Positions 53,235 to 61,635 of a DNA stretch of 64,000 nt are shown piece after piece. The notes beneath the pieces were generated by a model. That model saw only the letters and a program-made list of their open reading frames with translations, ran no database searches and was not told the origin of the DNA. Every line of letters begins with the position of its first letter. The stretch's first letter is position 1. The DNA comes from Streptomyces cavernicola (lineage in GTDB: Bacteria > Actinomycetota > Actinomycetes > Streptomycetales > Streptomycetaceae), in the NCBI RefSeq assembly GCF_029968035.1, contig NZ_JASCIQ010000005.1:1-64000 (forward strand), read 5' to 3'. The position numbers and the translations under genes were made by a program.

Positions 53235-53758
53235 GGGCCCTCGTCGTCACCGCCTCCAACCGCGCCTCGGCCGGGGTGTACGCGGACAAGGGCGGCCCGA
53301 TCCTCGCCGAGGGCCTCAAGGGCCTGGGCTTCGAGGTCGACGGCCCGCAGGTCGTGCCCGACGGCGACCCGGTCGAGCAGGCGCTGCGCGCGGCCGTCGA
53401 CGCCGGCTACGACGTGGTCCTCACCACCGGCGGCACCGGCCTCTCGCCCACCGACCGCACCCCCGAGGCGACCCGGCGCGTGCTCGACCTCGACGTGCCC
53501 GGCATCGCCGAGGCCATCCGCGCGTACGGCCGGGACAAGGTGCCCACGGCGGTCCTCTCCCGCGGCCTCGCCGGGATCGCGAACCGCACCCTGATCGTGA
53601 ACCTGCCGGGCTCCACCGGCGGCGTACGGGACGGACTCGCCGTACTGGAACCGCTCCTCGTGCACGCCGTCGACCAGATCCGCGGCGGCGACCACCCCAG
53701 ACCCGACGCAGTTCCAGCGGCCGGTCACGGCACCGGAGCCACCGGGAGCCCGAGCTGA
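53231..53758 (+). CDS. mog: Molybdopterin adenylyltransferase-type protein (MogA/MoaB family)
   Basis: A 175-residue MogA/MoaB-family protein that activates molybdopterin for metal insertion. The family block T-T-G-G-T-G-L-S-P-T-D-R-T-P-E-A-T and the closing N-L-P-G-S-T-G-G-V-R are complete. The start ATG overlaps the moaC stop. The C-terminus is about 15 residues beyond the family end and rich in Gly/Pro/Ala. Its stop TGA lies inside the presumed CTG start of the next gene. Confidence 0.93.
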   Translation: MRALVVTASNRASAGVYADKGGPILAEGLKGLGFEVDGPQVVPDGDPVEQALRAAVDAGYDVVLTTGGTGLSPTDRTPEATRRVLDLDVPGIAEAIRAYGRDKVPTAVLSRGLAGIANRTLIVNLPGSTGGVRDGLAVLEPLLVHAVDQIRGGDHPRPDAVPAAGHGTGATGSPS

Positions 53759-54402
53759 ACAGCCCTGCGTGGCCCGCGAGACTGGCGGACGGCGATGTCG
53801 TCCTCCGCCCGATAAAGCTGCGCGACCAGCGCGCCTGGCGGGAGGTCAACCAGCGCAACCGCGACTGGCTGCGCCCCTGGGAGGCCACGATCCCGCCGGC
53901 CGGCCCCGGCGGCCCGATCACGCACCGGCCGACGTACCGGCAGATGGTGCGCCATCTGCGCGCGGAGGCCAACGCGGGCCGCATGATGCCCTTCGTCATC
54001 GAGTACCGGGGCCGTCTGGTGGGCCAGTTGACGGTCGCCGGGATCACCTGGGGCTCGATGTGCTCCGGCCATATCGGTTATTGGGTCGACCAGTCCGTGG
54101 CCGGGCGGGGCGTGATGCCGACGGCGGTCGCCCTCGTCGTCGACCACTGCTTCAGGACCGTCGGTCTGCATCGCGTCGAAGTCTGCATTCGGCCCGAGAA
54201 CGCCCCGAGCCGCCGGGTCGTCGAGAAACTCGGATTCCGTGAGGAAGGGCTCCGCCCGCGTTATCTCCACATCGACGGCGCCTGGCGGGACCACCTCGTG
54301 TTCGCACTCACCGCGGACGAGGTCCCGGAAGGGCTGCTCACCCGCTGGCACCAGCGACGATCCGGAAACAGTCCGAAGGGCACACCGCGGAACACGGCCT
54401 GA
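53755..54402 (+). CDS. GNAT acetyltransferase (RimJ/RimL type)
   Basis: A 215-residue GNAT enzyme. N-terminus V-V-L-R-P-I-K-L-R-D-Q-R-A-W, the acetyl-CoA loop V-A-G-R-G-V-M-P-T-A, and R-V-E-V-C-I-R-P-E-N-A-P-S-R-R-V-V-E-K-L-G-F place it in the ribosomal-protein-acetylase-like group. ATG 53944 is too far inside. The frame runs back to CTG 53755, which overlaps the mog stop (CTGA) and has GGGAG 6 nt upstream, so CTG is the likely start. It is translationally coupled to mog; the target is unknown. Confidence 0.85.
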   Translation: MNSPAWPARLADGDVVLRPIKLRDQRAWREVNQRNRDWLRPWEATIPPAGPGGPITHRPTYRQMVRHLRAEANAGRMMPFVIEYRGRLVGQLTVAGITWGSMCSGHIGYWVDQSVAGRGVMPTAVALVVDHCFRTVGLHRVEVCIRPENAPSRRVVEKLGFREEGLRPRYLHIDGAWRDHLVFALTADEVPEGLLTRWHQRRSGNSPKGTPRNTA

Positions 54403-54598
54403 CTCCGCGAAATAAAATGTGTGTTCGAAAAACAGCGCGGATTGACCGCGAATATGCCTCCGGTGCCTCCGGATGTCCTGGTCGCGAAGCCTGCTGATCG
54501 CATCAGTCACAAAAAAAGTTCGAGATATCAGCCAGATCGTGCGACACACCGGCCGAATTGGCAGATGGCCTCAACGAAACCCCTCTACCGTGTGAGGC

Positions 54599-55795
54599 GT
54601 GAGCAGCAGCGGCCTCATCTACGCAGTCATTGTCGGGGCCTGGGCCGCCTACTTGGTGCCGATGTGGCTCCGTAGGCAGGACGAGCTCAACGAAGCCCGT
54701 CCGACGGAACGCTTCAGTACCGCCATCCGGCTCCTTTCCGGGCGGGCGGGAATGGAGCGCCGGTACGCCAAGGACGTCAAAGCGCGTACCGAAGGCGAAG
54801 AGCCCATGGCCGACCCGGATGTCGCGACGGAATCCCTCACGGGGTCCGTCGACGTCCGGGCCTTCGCCGTGTCCGAGGACGGCGAGGAGCGCGGCGAGCA
54901 GCCGAGACCGCGCGAGCAGCCGCGAGAACCCCGGCAGGAGCAGCGCCCCGCGCGGCGGTCCGAGAAGAGCGAGCGCGCCGCGAAGGCCGAGCGCTCCGAG
55001 CGGGCCGCACGTTCCGAGGCCGCGGCGGCCGCCGCGCGCGCCCGGCGCTCCAAGGTGCTCGCCCGACGGCGGCGTACGACGGTGGTGCTGTTCCTCGCGT
55101 TCACGCTCGGCTCGGTCGTCGCGGCCGTCGGCGGTCTCGCGTTCCTGTGGGCGCCCGCTCTTCCGGCGGTGCTCCTGAGCACGTACATCGTCTACCTGCG
55201 CTCGCAGGAGCGGCGGCGCTACACGTACACGATGGACCGGCGTCGGGCCGAGGACGCGGCGCGGCAGCTGCGTGAGCGGCGGCCCGCAGGGCGCAGGTCC
55301 GCCGAGTCGCAGGGCGCGGAGGACGCGGCCGAGGGCGGCGGGGGCCACGGGGCCGAGGCCGACGAGAAGCCCGGTCTTTCCGCGCTCGCCGCCGACCGTC
55401 GGGCCTTGGTCGAGCAGACCGATCACGCCGAGTGGGTCGACCAGCAGCGCGAGCGGGACCGCGGTGCGGCGCGCGGCGACAGCTGGGAGCCGGTGCCGGT
55501 GCCGCTGCCGACGTACGTCACCGCTCCGGTGGCGCCGCGGGCCACCGGCAGCATCGACCTGAGCGCCCCCGACACCTGGAGCTCGGCCCGGTCCAGCGCG
55601 GCCGGGCAGCCGAAGGAGACCGAGGCCGACGAGGCGGCGCCGGCCGCCGAGGAGGAGCAGGGGCGCGGCGCGCGGTCAGGGAGCGAGGCGCAGCCCGCGC
55701 GCCGGGCGGCCGCACGGCGCAGCCGCGAGCGCGGCCGCACGCCGCTCTTCGACCAGTACGAGGACGGAGACCGGCCGCGCGCGGCCAACGAGTGA
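54599..55795 (+). CDS. sepX: Divisome-associated membrane protein SepX/GlpR
   Basis: A 398-residue actinobacterial protein. It begins SSSGLIYAVIVGAWAAYLVP, the N-terminal helix typical of the SepX/GlpR family, continues as a charged coiled region, then has two more helices (about residues 158-200: TTVVLFLAFTLGSVVAAVGG) and a long disordered acidic tail. Family members organise division septa in Streptomyces (SepX) and bind a gephyrin-like Glp in corynebacteria (GlpR). A TACCGT box ends 7 nt before GTG 54599, so it is probably leaderless. The Glp/MoeA homologue lies 3 kb upstream. Confidence 0.88.
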   Translation: MSSSGLIYAVIVGAWAAYLVPMWLRRQDELNEARPTERFSTAIRLLSGRAGMERRYAKDVKARTEGEEPMADPDVATESLTGSVDVRAFAVSEDGEERGEQPRPREQPREPRQEQRPARRSEKSERAAKAERSERAARSEAAAAAARARRSKVLARRRRTTVVLFLAFTLGSVVAAVGGLAFLWAPALPAVLLSTYIVYLRSQERRRYTYTMDRRRAEDAARQLRERRPAGRRSAESQGAEDAAEGGGGHGAEADEKPGLSALAADRRALVEQTDHAEWVDQQRERDRGAARGDSWEPVPVPLPTYVTAPVAPRATGSIDLSAPDTWSSARSSAAGQPKETEADEAAPAAEEEQGRGARSGSEAQPARRAAARRSRERGRTPLFDQYEDGDRPRAANE

Positions 55796-55882
55796 GGGCC
55801 GGTGATCTGACCAGCGCGGTAGTCGCGAGGGGACGGATTTCCGAGCACCCTGATCGGGGTGCTAGAGTTTCACTCGTTGCAA

Positions 55883-55956
55883 GGGCCTGTGGCGCAGTCC
55901 GGTAGCGCACCTCGTTCGCATCGAGGGGGTCTGGGGTTCAAATCCCCACAGGTCCA
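55883..55956 (+). tRNA. tRNA-Ala (anticodon CGC)
   Basis: A 74-nt cloverleaf. GGGCCTG pairs with CAGGTCC at the acceptor. The anticodon arm CCTCG-TTCGCAT-CGAGG carries CGC, and the T arm is GGGG-TTCAAAT-CCCC. Discriminator A; CCA is not encoded. It reads GCG codons. Confidence 0.93.
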
Positions 55957-56091
55957 CCGCAATTGAGAACCCCGTCGGATTCATCCGGCGGGGTTCTCGT
56001 CTTGTTCGGCGTTGTTCGGCGCAGGTTCGCGGCCTCGGATCGCGATCGGCCGCCCGATGCGGGGTTTTGTCCGCCTCCATACATTTGATCC

Positions 56092-56553
56092 ATGTGTCGC
56101 CGATCTTCGTCCTCCCTCCTCGCCTGTGGCGTGCTGCTCGGGGCGCTGCTGCTCGGCGGCTGCGGCGGGCCGAAGGGGCTGTACGTACAGGGGCCGGCGA
56201 TCCAGCCGTCGCCGGTGAGCGGACCGGTGTACGTCGCCGATGCGCTCGGCCAGCCGTTGCAGCGGCCCACTTCGGTCGGGCTCAGCGACTCCGTCGGGCT
56301 CTCCGGGCTGCGCTGGGGTGACTGGGGCGGGGCCAAGGCGACCGCGAGCGGGCGGCTGAGCGGCGGCTGGTGCGCGCCGGGGTGCGGGCGGGAGCCGTAC
56401 GACGTGACGGTGGTGCTCAGCGGTCTGGAGAAGCAGGAGCGGGTGCCGTACTACCGGAGGGCGACCGTCGTGCCCGAACAGCCCGAGGAGTTGCCGGCGG
56501 CCGCGGAGAAGGTGCAGTTGCAGGGCATCCGGCTCTCGGTCCCGGCGTTCTGA
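56092..56553 (+). CDS. Small lipoprotein, unknown
   Basis: A 153-residue lipoprotein. The signal peptide ends in the lipobox L-L-G-G-C (Cys 24). The mature part is short, with a C-A-P-G-C pair and no recognised domain. The start is ATG 56092. It lies 14 bp upstream of the histidine kinase gene on the same strand, and the two are probably co-transcribed. It might be a ligand-binding partner of the kinase. Confidence 0.82.
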   Translation: MCRRSSSSLLACGVLLGALLLGGCGGPKGLYVQGPAIQPSPVSGPVYVADALGQPLQRPTSVGLSDSVGLSGLRWGDWGGAKATASGRLSGGWCAPGCGREPYDVTVVLSGLEKQERVPYYRRATVVPEQPEELPAAAEKVQLQGIRLSVPAF

Positions 56554-56566
56554 GCGGGCGGCGCCG

Positions 56567-57778
56567 ATGGGACTGCGGACGAAGATCGGGCTGGCCATCG
56601 CCGGTACGGCCGCGCTGGTGTCCGTGGTGATCGGGCTGCTTGTGCACCACCGCACCGTGAACGCGCAGTTCACGGCCGCCACCCAGACGATCGGGGACCG
56701 GCTGCGGACCGCCGTCCAGGACCGGGCCGCGGGGGTCGACGCGGCCGGGACGCTGATGAACCCGCCGGATCTGCCGAGGCCGTTGCGGGACGCCGCGCTC
56801 GACGGGCGGTGGGGTGTGTTCCTGGAGGCGGACCGGCGCGGGGAGCAGTGGCTGTGGGCGGCGAGCGAGCACGGCGGCGACGTGGTCGCGCTGCGCCGGC
56901 CGTACGACCGGGAGGCCGCCACCGTAAGGGAGTTGGACCGGGTGCTGTGGCTGGCCGGGGGGATCGGCACGGCGTTGGCGTGTGCGGTGGGGCTTGTCGT
57001 GGCGACGCGGCTGGGGCGGCGGCTCACCGCTTCGGCGGACACGGCGCAGCGGATCGCGGACGGGGATCTGACGGCGCGGCTTCCGCTGCACGGCAAGGAC
57101 GAGGTGACGCGGCTGACCCGGGCCGTGAACACGATGGCGGACGCGCTGGCCGGGCGGCTCCAGGCCGAGCGGGAGGTGACCGCGAACATCGCGCACGAGC
57201 TGCGTACGCCGGTGGCCGGGATGGTGACGGCGGCCGGGCTGCTGCCGCCGGGGCGGCCGTCGGAGCTGGTGCAGGACAGTGCGCGGCGGCTGCGGGAGCT
57301 GGTGGACGACGTGATCGAGGTGGCGCGCCTGGACGTCTCGTCCGAGGCGGCCGACGCCGAGGTGTGCGGGCTCGGCGACCTGGTGCGCAAGGCGGCCGCC
57401 GCAGGCGCCGCGGGGCAGGCCGGGGTGGTCGTCGAGGTGGTGCGGGACGCGCGGGTCGAGACGGATCCGCGGCGGGTGGAGCGGGTCGTCGCGAACCTGG
57501 TGAGCAACGCGTTGCGGCACGGGGCGGCGCCGGTGGCCGTCGAGGTCGAGGGCGGCGTCGTCCGGGTGCGCGACCGTGGGCCCGGGTTTCCGGCGGAGGT
57601 CCTGGCGAGCGGGCCGCAGCGGTTCCGTACGGGGGCGCGGGAGCACGGGCTCGGCCTCGGTCTGACCATCGCGCGGGGGCAGGCGCGGGTGCTCGGGGCG
57701 CGGCTGCGGCTTGAGAATCCGGCGGGCGGCGGGGCGTTGGCGGTGCTGGATCTGCGTGCCGCGCTCACCCAGGACTGA
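56567..57778 (+). CDS. Orphan sensor histidine kinase
   Basis: A 403-residue membrane kinase. Two helices (about residues 7-27 and 127-151) enclose an external sensor loop. A HAMP domain (about 152-205) and the HisKA H-box N-I-A-H-E-L-R-T-P-V (His about 211) follow. The ATPase has N-L-V-S-N-A-L-R-H-G, R-D-R-G-P-G-F and G-L-G-L-G-L. No response regulator gene is adjacent in the window. ATG 56567 follows the lipoprotein gene after 14 bp. Confidence 0.9.
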   Translation: MGLRTKIGLAIAGTAALVSVVIGLLVHHRTVNAQFTAATQTIGDRLRTAVQDRAAGVDAAGTLMNPPDLPRPLRDAALDGRWGVFLEADRRGEQWLWAASEHGGDVVALRRPYDREAATVRELDRVLWLAGGIGTALACAVGLVVATRLGRRLTASADTAQRIADGDLTARLPLHGKDEVTRLTRAVNTMADALAGRLQAEREVTANIAHELRTPVAGMVTAAGLLPPGRPSELVQDSARRLRELVDDVIEVARLDVSSEAADAEVCGLGDLVRKAAAAGAAGQAGVVVEVVRDARVETDPRRVERVVANLVSNALRHGAAPVAVEVEGGVVRVRDRGPGFPAEVLASGPQRFRTGAREHGLGLGLTIARGQARVLGARLRLENPAGGGALAVLDLRAALTQD

Positions 57779-57804
57779 GCGAACCCAGGACTGAGCGCAC
57801 CCGG

Positions 57805-58287
57805 TCAGAGGGGCTTGGCCATGCAGCGGCTCGGGTTGTGGTGGCGGTAGTAGCCGAACTTGGCGCAGAACTCGTAGCCCTCGGAGGCGTAGAGGGCGAT
57901 CGCCTCGGGTTGTTGGATGCCGGTCTCCAGGACCATGCGGGTGCGGCCTGCGGCGCGGGCGTCGGCTTCCAGGAGGGCGAGGATGCGGCGGGCGAGGCCC
58001 TGGCCGCGGGCCTCGGGGATCACGTACATCCGCTTGATCTCGGCGTCGCCGTCCGAGTAGCCCTCGGGGTTGGCGTCCTGGGTGCGCCAGCCGCCGGTGG
58101 CGACGGGGCGGTCCTGCTCGTCGTAGGCGAGGAGGTAGAGGCCGTGCGGGGGCTGGAACATCGACGGGGCGAGCGGGGTGGCGTCGCCCTCCTCCTCGTC
58201 GCCGTACCGCTCCATGTATTCCAGCTGCACCGCGGTGTCGAGCTTCACGGCGTCGGGGTGGTCGTACGGCGTCGGTCTGATGTCCAT
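57805..58287 (-). CDS. GNAT acetyltransferase
   Basis: A 160-residue GNAT. The motif-A segment EIKRMYVIPEARGQGLARRI (R-G-Q-G-L-A) and the closing A-I-A-L-Y-A-S-E-G-Y-E-F-C show the acetyl-CoA fold; the target is unknown. The start is ATG 58287. It is divergent from the exonuclease III gene with only 29 bp between them, so the two promoters overlap. Confidence 0.9.
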   Translation of the reverse strand: MDIRPTPYDHPDAVKLDTAVQLEYMERYGDEEEGDATPLAPSMFQPPHGLYLLAYDEQDRPVATGGWRTQDANPEGYSDGDAEIKRMYVIPEARGQGLARRILALLEADARAAGRTRMVLETGIQQPEAIALYASEGYEFCAKFGYYRHHNPSRCMAKPL

Positions 58288-58316
58288 GCGCTCCAGTGTG
58301 CCGGTACCGTGTCGGG

Positions 58317-59108
58317 GTGCTGACTGTGACCTCCGTGAACGTGAACGGGCTGCGTGCCGCCGCCAAGAAGGGCTTCGTCGAGTGGCTGGCCGCGACCGAC
58401 GCCGACGCCGTGTGCCTGCAGGAGGTGCGGGCCGAGGCGGCGCAGCTGCCGGACTCGGTGCGGGAGCCGGAGGGCTGGCACGTGGTGCACGCGCCGGCGG
58501 TGGCGAAGGGCCGCGCGGGCGTCTCGCTCTACACGCGGCGTGAGCCGGACCGGGTACGGGTCGGCTGGGGCTCGGCGGAGTTCGACGCGAGCGGGCGGTA
58601 CGTGGAGGTGGACCTGCCGGGCGTGACGGTGGCGAGCCTGTACCTGCCCTCGGGCGAGGTCGGCACGGAGCGGCAGGACGAGAAGGAGCGGTTCATGGCC
58701 GAATTCCTCGTCCACCTGCGGGAGTTGAAGCAGAAGGCCGCCGCCGACGGCCGCGAGGTCGTGGTCTGCGGTGACTGGAACATCGCGCACCGCGAGGCCG
58801 ACCTCAAGAACTGGAAGGGCAACAAGAAGAACGCCGGGTTCCTGCCCGAGGAGCGGGCCTGGCTGAGCGAGGTCCTGGAGAGCTACGTCGACGTGGTGCG
58901 CGAGCTGCACCCGGACGTCGAGGGGCCGTACTCGTGGTGGTCGTACCGCGGCCGGGCCTTCGACAACGACACGGGCTGGCGGATCGACTACCAGATGGCG
59001 ACGCCGGGCCTCGCGGGCAAGGCGGTCAAGGCGTACGTGGAGCGGGCCGCGACGCACGCCGAGCGGTGGAGCGACCACGCGCCGGTGACCGTGGTCTACG
59101 ACCTGTAG
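58317..59108 (+). CDS. xthA: Exodeoxyribonuclease III
   Basis: A 263-residue AP endonuclease of the ExoIII/EEP family for base-excision repair. Motifs are V-N-V-N-G-L-R-A-A, L-Q-E-V-R-A, V-C-G-D-W-N-I-A-H, and S-D-H-A-P-V at the C-terminus. The start is GTG 58317 with TACCGT ending 6 nt upstream, suggesting a leaderless mRNA; GTG 58296 would overlap the promoter. Confidence 0.93.
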   Translation: MLTVTSVNVNGLRAAAKKGFVEWLAATDADAVCLQEVRAEAAQLPDSVREPEGWHVVHAPAVAKGRAGVSLYTRREPDRVRVGWGSAEFDASGRYVEVDLPGVTVASLYLPSGEVGTERQDEKERFMAEFLVHLRELKQKAAADGREVVVCGDWNIAHREADLKNWKGNKKNAGFLPEERAWLSEVLESYVDVVRELHPDVEGPYSWWSYRGRAFDNDTGWRIDYQMATPGLAGKAVKAYVERAATHAERWSDHAPVTVVYDL

Positions 59109-59127
59109 AAGCCGAACGGGCAGGCCC

Positions 59128-59781
59128 TCAGGGCTTGTTGATGCGGCGGTCCATGGCGAGGGAGAGCTCCGCCTCCACGACCGCCTTCGCGAGCGGGCGC
59201 AGCTTGTCGACGTCGGTGTCCGGGGCGTGCGTGCTCAGGATATCCAGGAACAACTCGGCCATGGCGTCCGCGTGTTGGCGGACCTTGCGTCCGGCCGCCA
59301 TCACCTCGGCGAGCGGGACGCCCTCGCGTACGAGCGTGGCGGAGACCTCCAGGAGGCGGCGGCTGATGTGCACGATCTCGTCGCCGTCGGTGCCGATGTA
59401 TCCGAGGTCCAGGGCCGCCTGGAGGTTCTCCGTGGTGACCTCGCCCTCGAAGTAGTCCGCGAGTTCCTCGGGGGTGAGGCGGACCGGGGTCTCCTCGGTG
59501 GGTTCGCCGGTCAGGCCGAGGAGTTCGCCGACGTCGCGGCCGGCCTCGAAGGCGTCGGTGAGCTCGGCGATGGCGTTGAGGGTGTGGCCGCGCTCCAGGA
59601 GCCCGCTGATCGTGCGCAGGCGGGCCAGGTGGTGCTCGTCGTACCAGGCGATGCGGCCCTCGCGGCGGGGTGGCGGGAGCAGTTTGCGCTCGCGGTAGAA
59701 ACGCAGGGTGCGCACGGTGATGCCGGCCGCCGCGGCCAGTTCGTCCATGCGGTATTCGCGGATCTCCGGTTCTTCGGGCAC
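59128..59781 (-). CDS. MerR-family regulator
   Basis: A 217-residue MerR regulator. The winged helix (MDELAAAAGITVRTLRFYRE, then LLPPPRREGRIAWYDEHHLA) and coiled linker (LRTISGLLERGHTLNAIAEL) are clear. No cysteine cluster exists for metal sensing, so it probably senses an organic ligand through its 120-residue C-terminal domain. The start is GTG 59781, with TAGGGT ending 6 nt upstream (leaderless). It is divergent from the monooxygenase operon and is its probable regulator. Confidence 0.92.
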   Translation of the reverse strand: MPEEPEIREYRMDELAAAAGITVRTLRFYRERKLLPPPRREGRIAWYDEHHLARLRTISGLLERGHTLNAIAELTDAFEAGRDVGELLGLTGEPTEETPVRLTPEELADYFEGEVTTENLQAALDLGYIGTDGDEIVHISRRLLEVSATLVREGVPLAEVMAAGRKVRQHADAMAELFLDILSTHAPDTDVDKLRPLAKAVVEAELSLAMDRRINKP

Positions 59782-60054
59782 GTCTCGACCCTATGCCAGA
59801 GGCAGTGGCGCGTACCGGCGTCTTCTCGACGGAGTGCGGGCGGGGACCAGGCGTCGGAGCGGGCGGGAGGCCGGCGAGAGGCGGGGCGGGGGTCCGGTGG
59901 CGGGCCTCGCGGCCGGGCTGCGGGCCGGGAACCGGGTGGCGAACCGCCGGTAACTTTCTTCTGCCCGACCCCTACCCATGAGTAAGAAGCTGCTCTACTC
60001 TCCCCATTGCGCCAGTAATCACTGGCAGAGTCGTGGAGTGCGGGAGGCGGCGGC
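59782..60054. promoter_or_regulatory. Divergent control region, MerR/monooxygenase operon
   Basis: No gene. It contains the leaderless promoter of merR at the left edge. Near 59975-60000 there is a short inverted repeat GAGTA-N11-TACTC and an AT-richer patch that may carry the MerR-controlled promoter of the operon. The exact -35/-10 boxes cannot be chosen confidently. Confidence 0.35.
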
Positions 60055-61635
60055 ATGGCCGAGCAGGAGCGCGAGCGCGAGCACGTGCGGGTGGCGGTGA
60101 TCGGGTCGGGGTTCGGCGGCCTCGGCGCCGCCGTCCGGCTGCGCCGCGAAGGCATCACCGACTTCGTCGTCCTGGAGCGGGCCGACTCGGTGGGCGGCAC
60201 GTGGCGGGACAACAGCTATCCGGGGTGCGCCTGCGACGTTCCCTCACACCTGTACTCCTTCTCCTTCGCGCCCAACCCGGACTGGCCGCGGGCCTTCTCC
60301 GGGCAGCGGCACATCCGGGAGTACCTGGAGCAGGTGGCGGACGTCTTCCGGCTGCGGCCGCACATCCGCTTCGACTCCGAGGTGAAGGAGCTGCGCTGGA
60401 ACACCGCGGAGCTGCACTGGGAGATCGAGACCGTACGCGGCCACCTCACCGCCGACGTCGTCGTCTCGGCGGCCGGGCCGCTCTCCGACCCGAAGATGCC
60501 GAACATCCCGGGCCTCGACTCCTTCGAGGGCAAGGTCTTCCACTCGGCGCGCTGGGACCACGACTACGACCTGCGCGGCAAGCGCGTCGCCATGATCGGC
60601 ACCGGCGCCTCGGCGATCCAGATCGTCCCGGCGATCCAGCCCGAGGTCGGCAGCCTCACCCTCTTCCAGCGCACCCCGCCGTGGGTCATGCCGCGCGCCG
60701 ACCGGGCCATCAGCGGGGTCGAGCGCTGGCTGCACAAGCAGCTGCCGTTCACCACGCAGGCGCGGCGCGGCCTGCTCTGGGGGATCAGGGAACTCCAGGT
60801 GCAGGCGTTCACCAAGCGCCCCAACGAGCTGGGCCTGGTCGAGTCCCTCGCCAAGGCGAACATGCGGCGGGCGATCAAGGACCCGGCGCTGCGGGCCAAG
60901 CTGACCCCCGACTACCGCATCGGCTGCAAGCGCATCCTGCTCTCCAACACGTACTATCCGGCGCTCGCGCAGCCCAACGTGGACGTGGTCGCCAGCGGTC
61001 TGAGCGAGGTGCGGGGCAACACCCTGGTGGCGTCCGACGGCACCGAGACCGAGGTCGACGCGATCATCTTCGGCACCGGGTTCCACGTCACGGACATGCC
61101 GATCGCCGAGCGCGTGATCGGCGCCGAGGGCATCGCGCTCGCCGAGCACTGGAAGGGCGGCGTGCAGTCGATGCGCGGCGCGACCGTCGACGGCTTCCCC
61201 AACTTCATGACCGTCATCGGCCCCAACACCGGTCTCGGCAACTCCTCGATGATCCTGATGATCGAGGCCCAGCTGAACTATCTCGCCGACTACATGCGGC
61301 AGTTGGACGTCCTCGGCGGCAAGGCCGCGCTCGACGCCAGGCCCGCCGCCGTCACCGCCTGGAACGCCAAGGTCCAGGAGCGGATGAAGCGCACCGTGTG
61401 GAACACCGGCGGCTGCACCAGCTGGTACCTGGACGAGAACGGCGTCAACACCACCGTCTGGCCCGGCACCACCACCGAGTTCCGGGCCGCCACCAAGCGC
61501 GTGGACCTCGGGGAGTACGAGGTCGTGCGGCCGCCCAAGCCGGTCGAGGCCGCTGCGGCCTCTGCGGCCCCCGCGGCCTCCGCCGCCTCCGCCGCGAAGC
61601 CGGGCCGCAAGAAGAAGGCCGAGGCCGGAGCATGA
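60055..61635 (+). CDS. Flavin-binding Baeyer-Villiger-type monooxygenase
   Basis: A 526-residue FAD/NADPH monooxygenase. The FAD motif G-S-G-F-G-G (residue about 18) and the NADPH motif G-T-G-A-S-A are present. Between them F-E-G-K-V-F-H-S-A-R-W-D matches the Baeyer-Villiger fingerprint FxGxxxHxxxW. The Ala-rich basic tail (AAAASAAPAASAASAAKPGR) is non-conserved. The start is ATG 60055, preceded by GGAGG. It is the first gene of a three-gene operon; the next start overlaps its stop (ATGA). It probably converts a ketone to an ester. Confidence 0.92.
   Translation: MAEQEREREHVRVAVIGSGFGGLGAAVRLRREGITDFVVLERADSVGGTWRDNSYPGCACDVPSHLYSFSFAPNPDWPRAFSGQRHIREYLEQVADVFRLRPHIRFDSEVKELRWNTAELHWEIETVRGHLTADVVVSAAGPLSDPKMPNIPGLDSFEGKVFHSARWDHDYDLRGKRVAMIGTGASAIQIVPAIQPEVGSLTLFQRTPPWVMPRADRAISGVERWLHKQLPFTTQARRGLLWGIRELQVQAFTKRPNELGLVESLAKANMRRAIKDPALRAKLTPDYRIGCKRILLSNTYYPALAQPNVDVVASGLSEVRGNTLVASDGTETEVDAIIFGTGFHVTDMPIAERVIGAEGIALAEHWKGGVQSMRGATVDGFPNFMTVIGPNTGLGNSSMILMIEAQLNYLADYMRQLDVLGGKAALDARPAAVTAWNAKVQERMKRTVWNTGGCTSWYLDENGVNTTVWPGTTTEFRAATKRVDLGEYEVVRPPKPVEAAAASAAPAASAASAAKPGRKKKAEAGA

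Noticed and set aside
59978-59998. GAGTA-N11-TACTC as a firm MerR operator
   Set aside because: Only five paired bases per arm and no matching -35/-10 with 19-bp spacing, so listed only as part of the control region.
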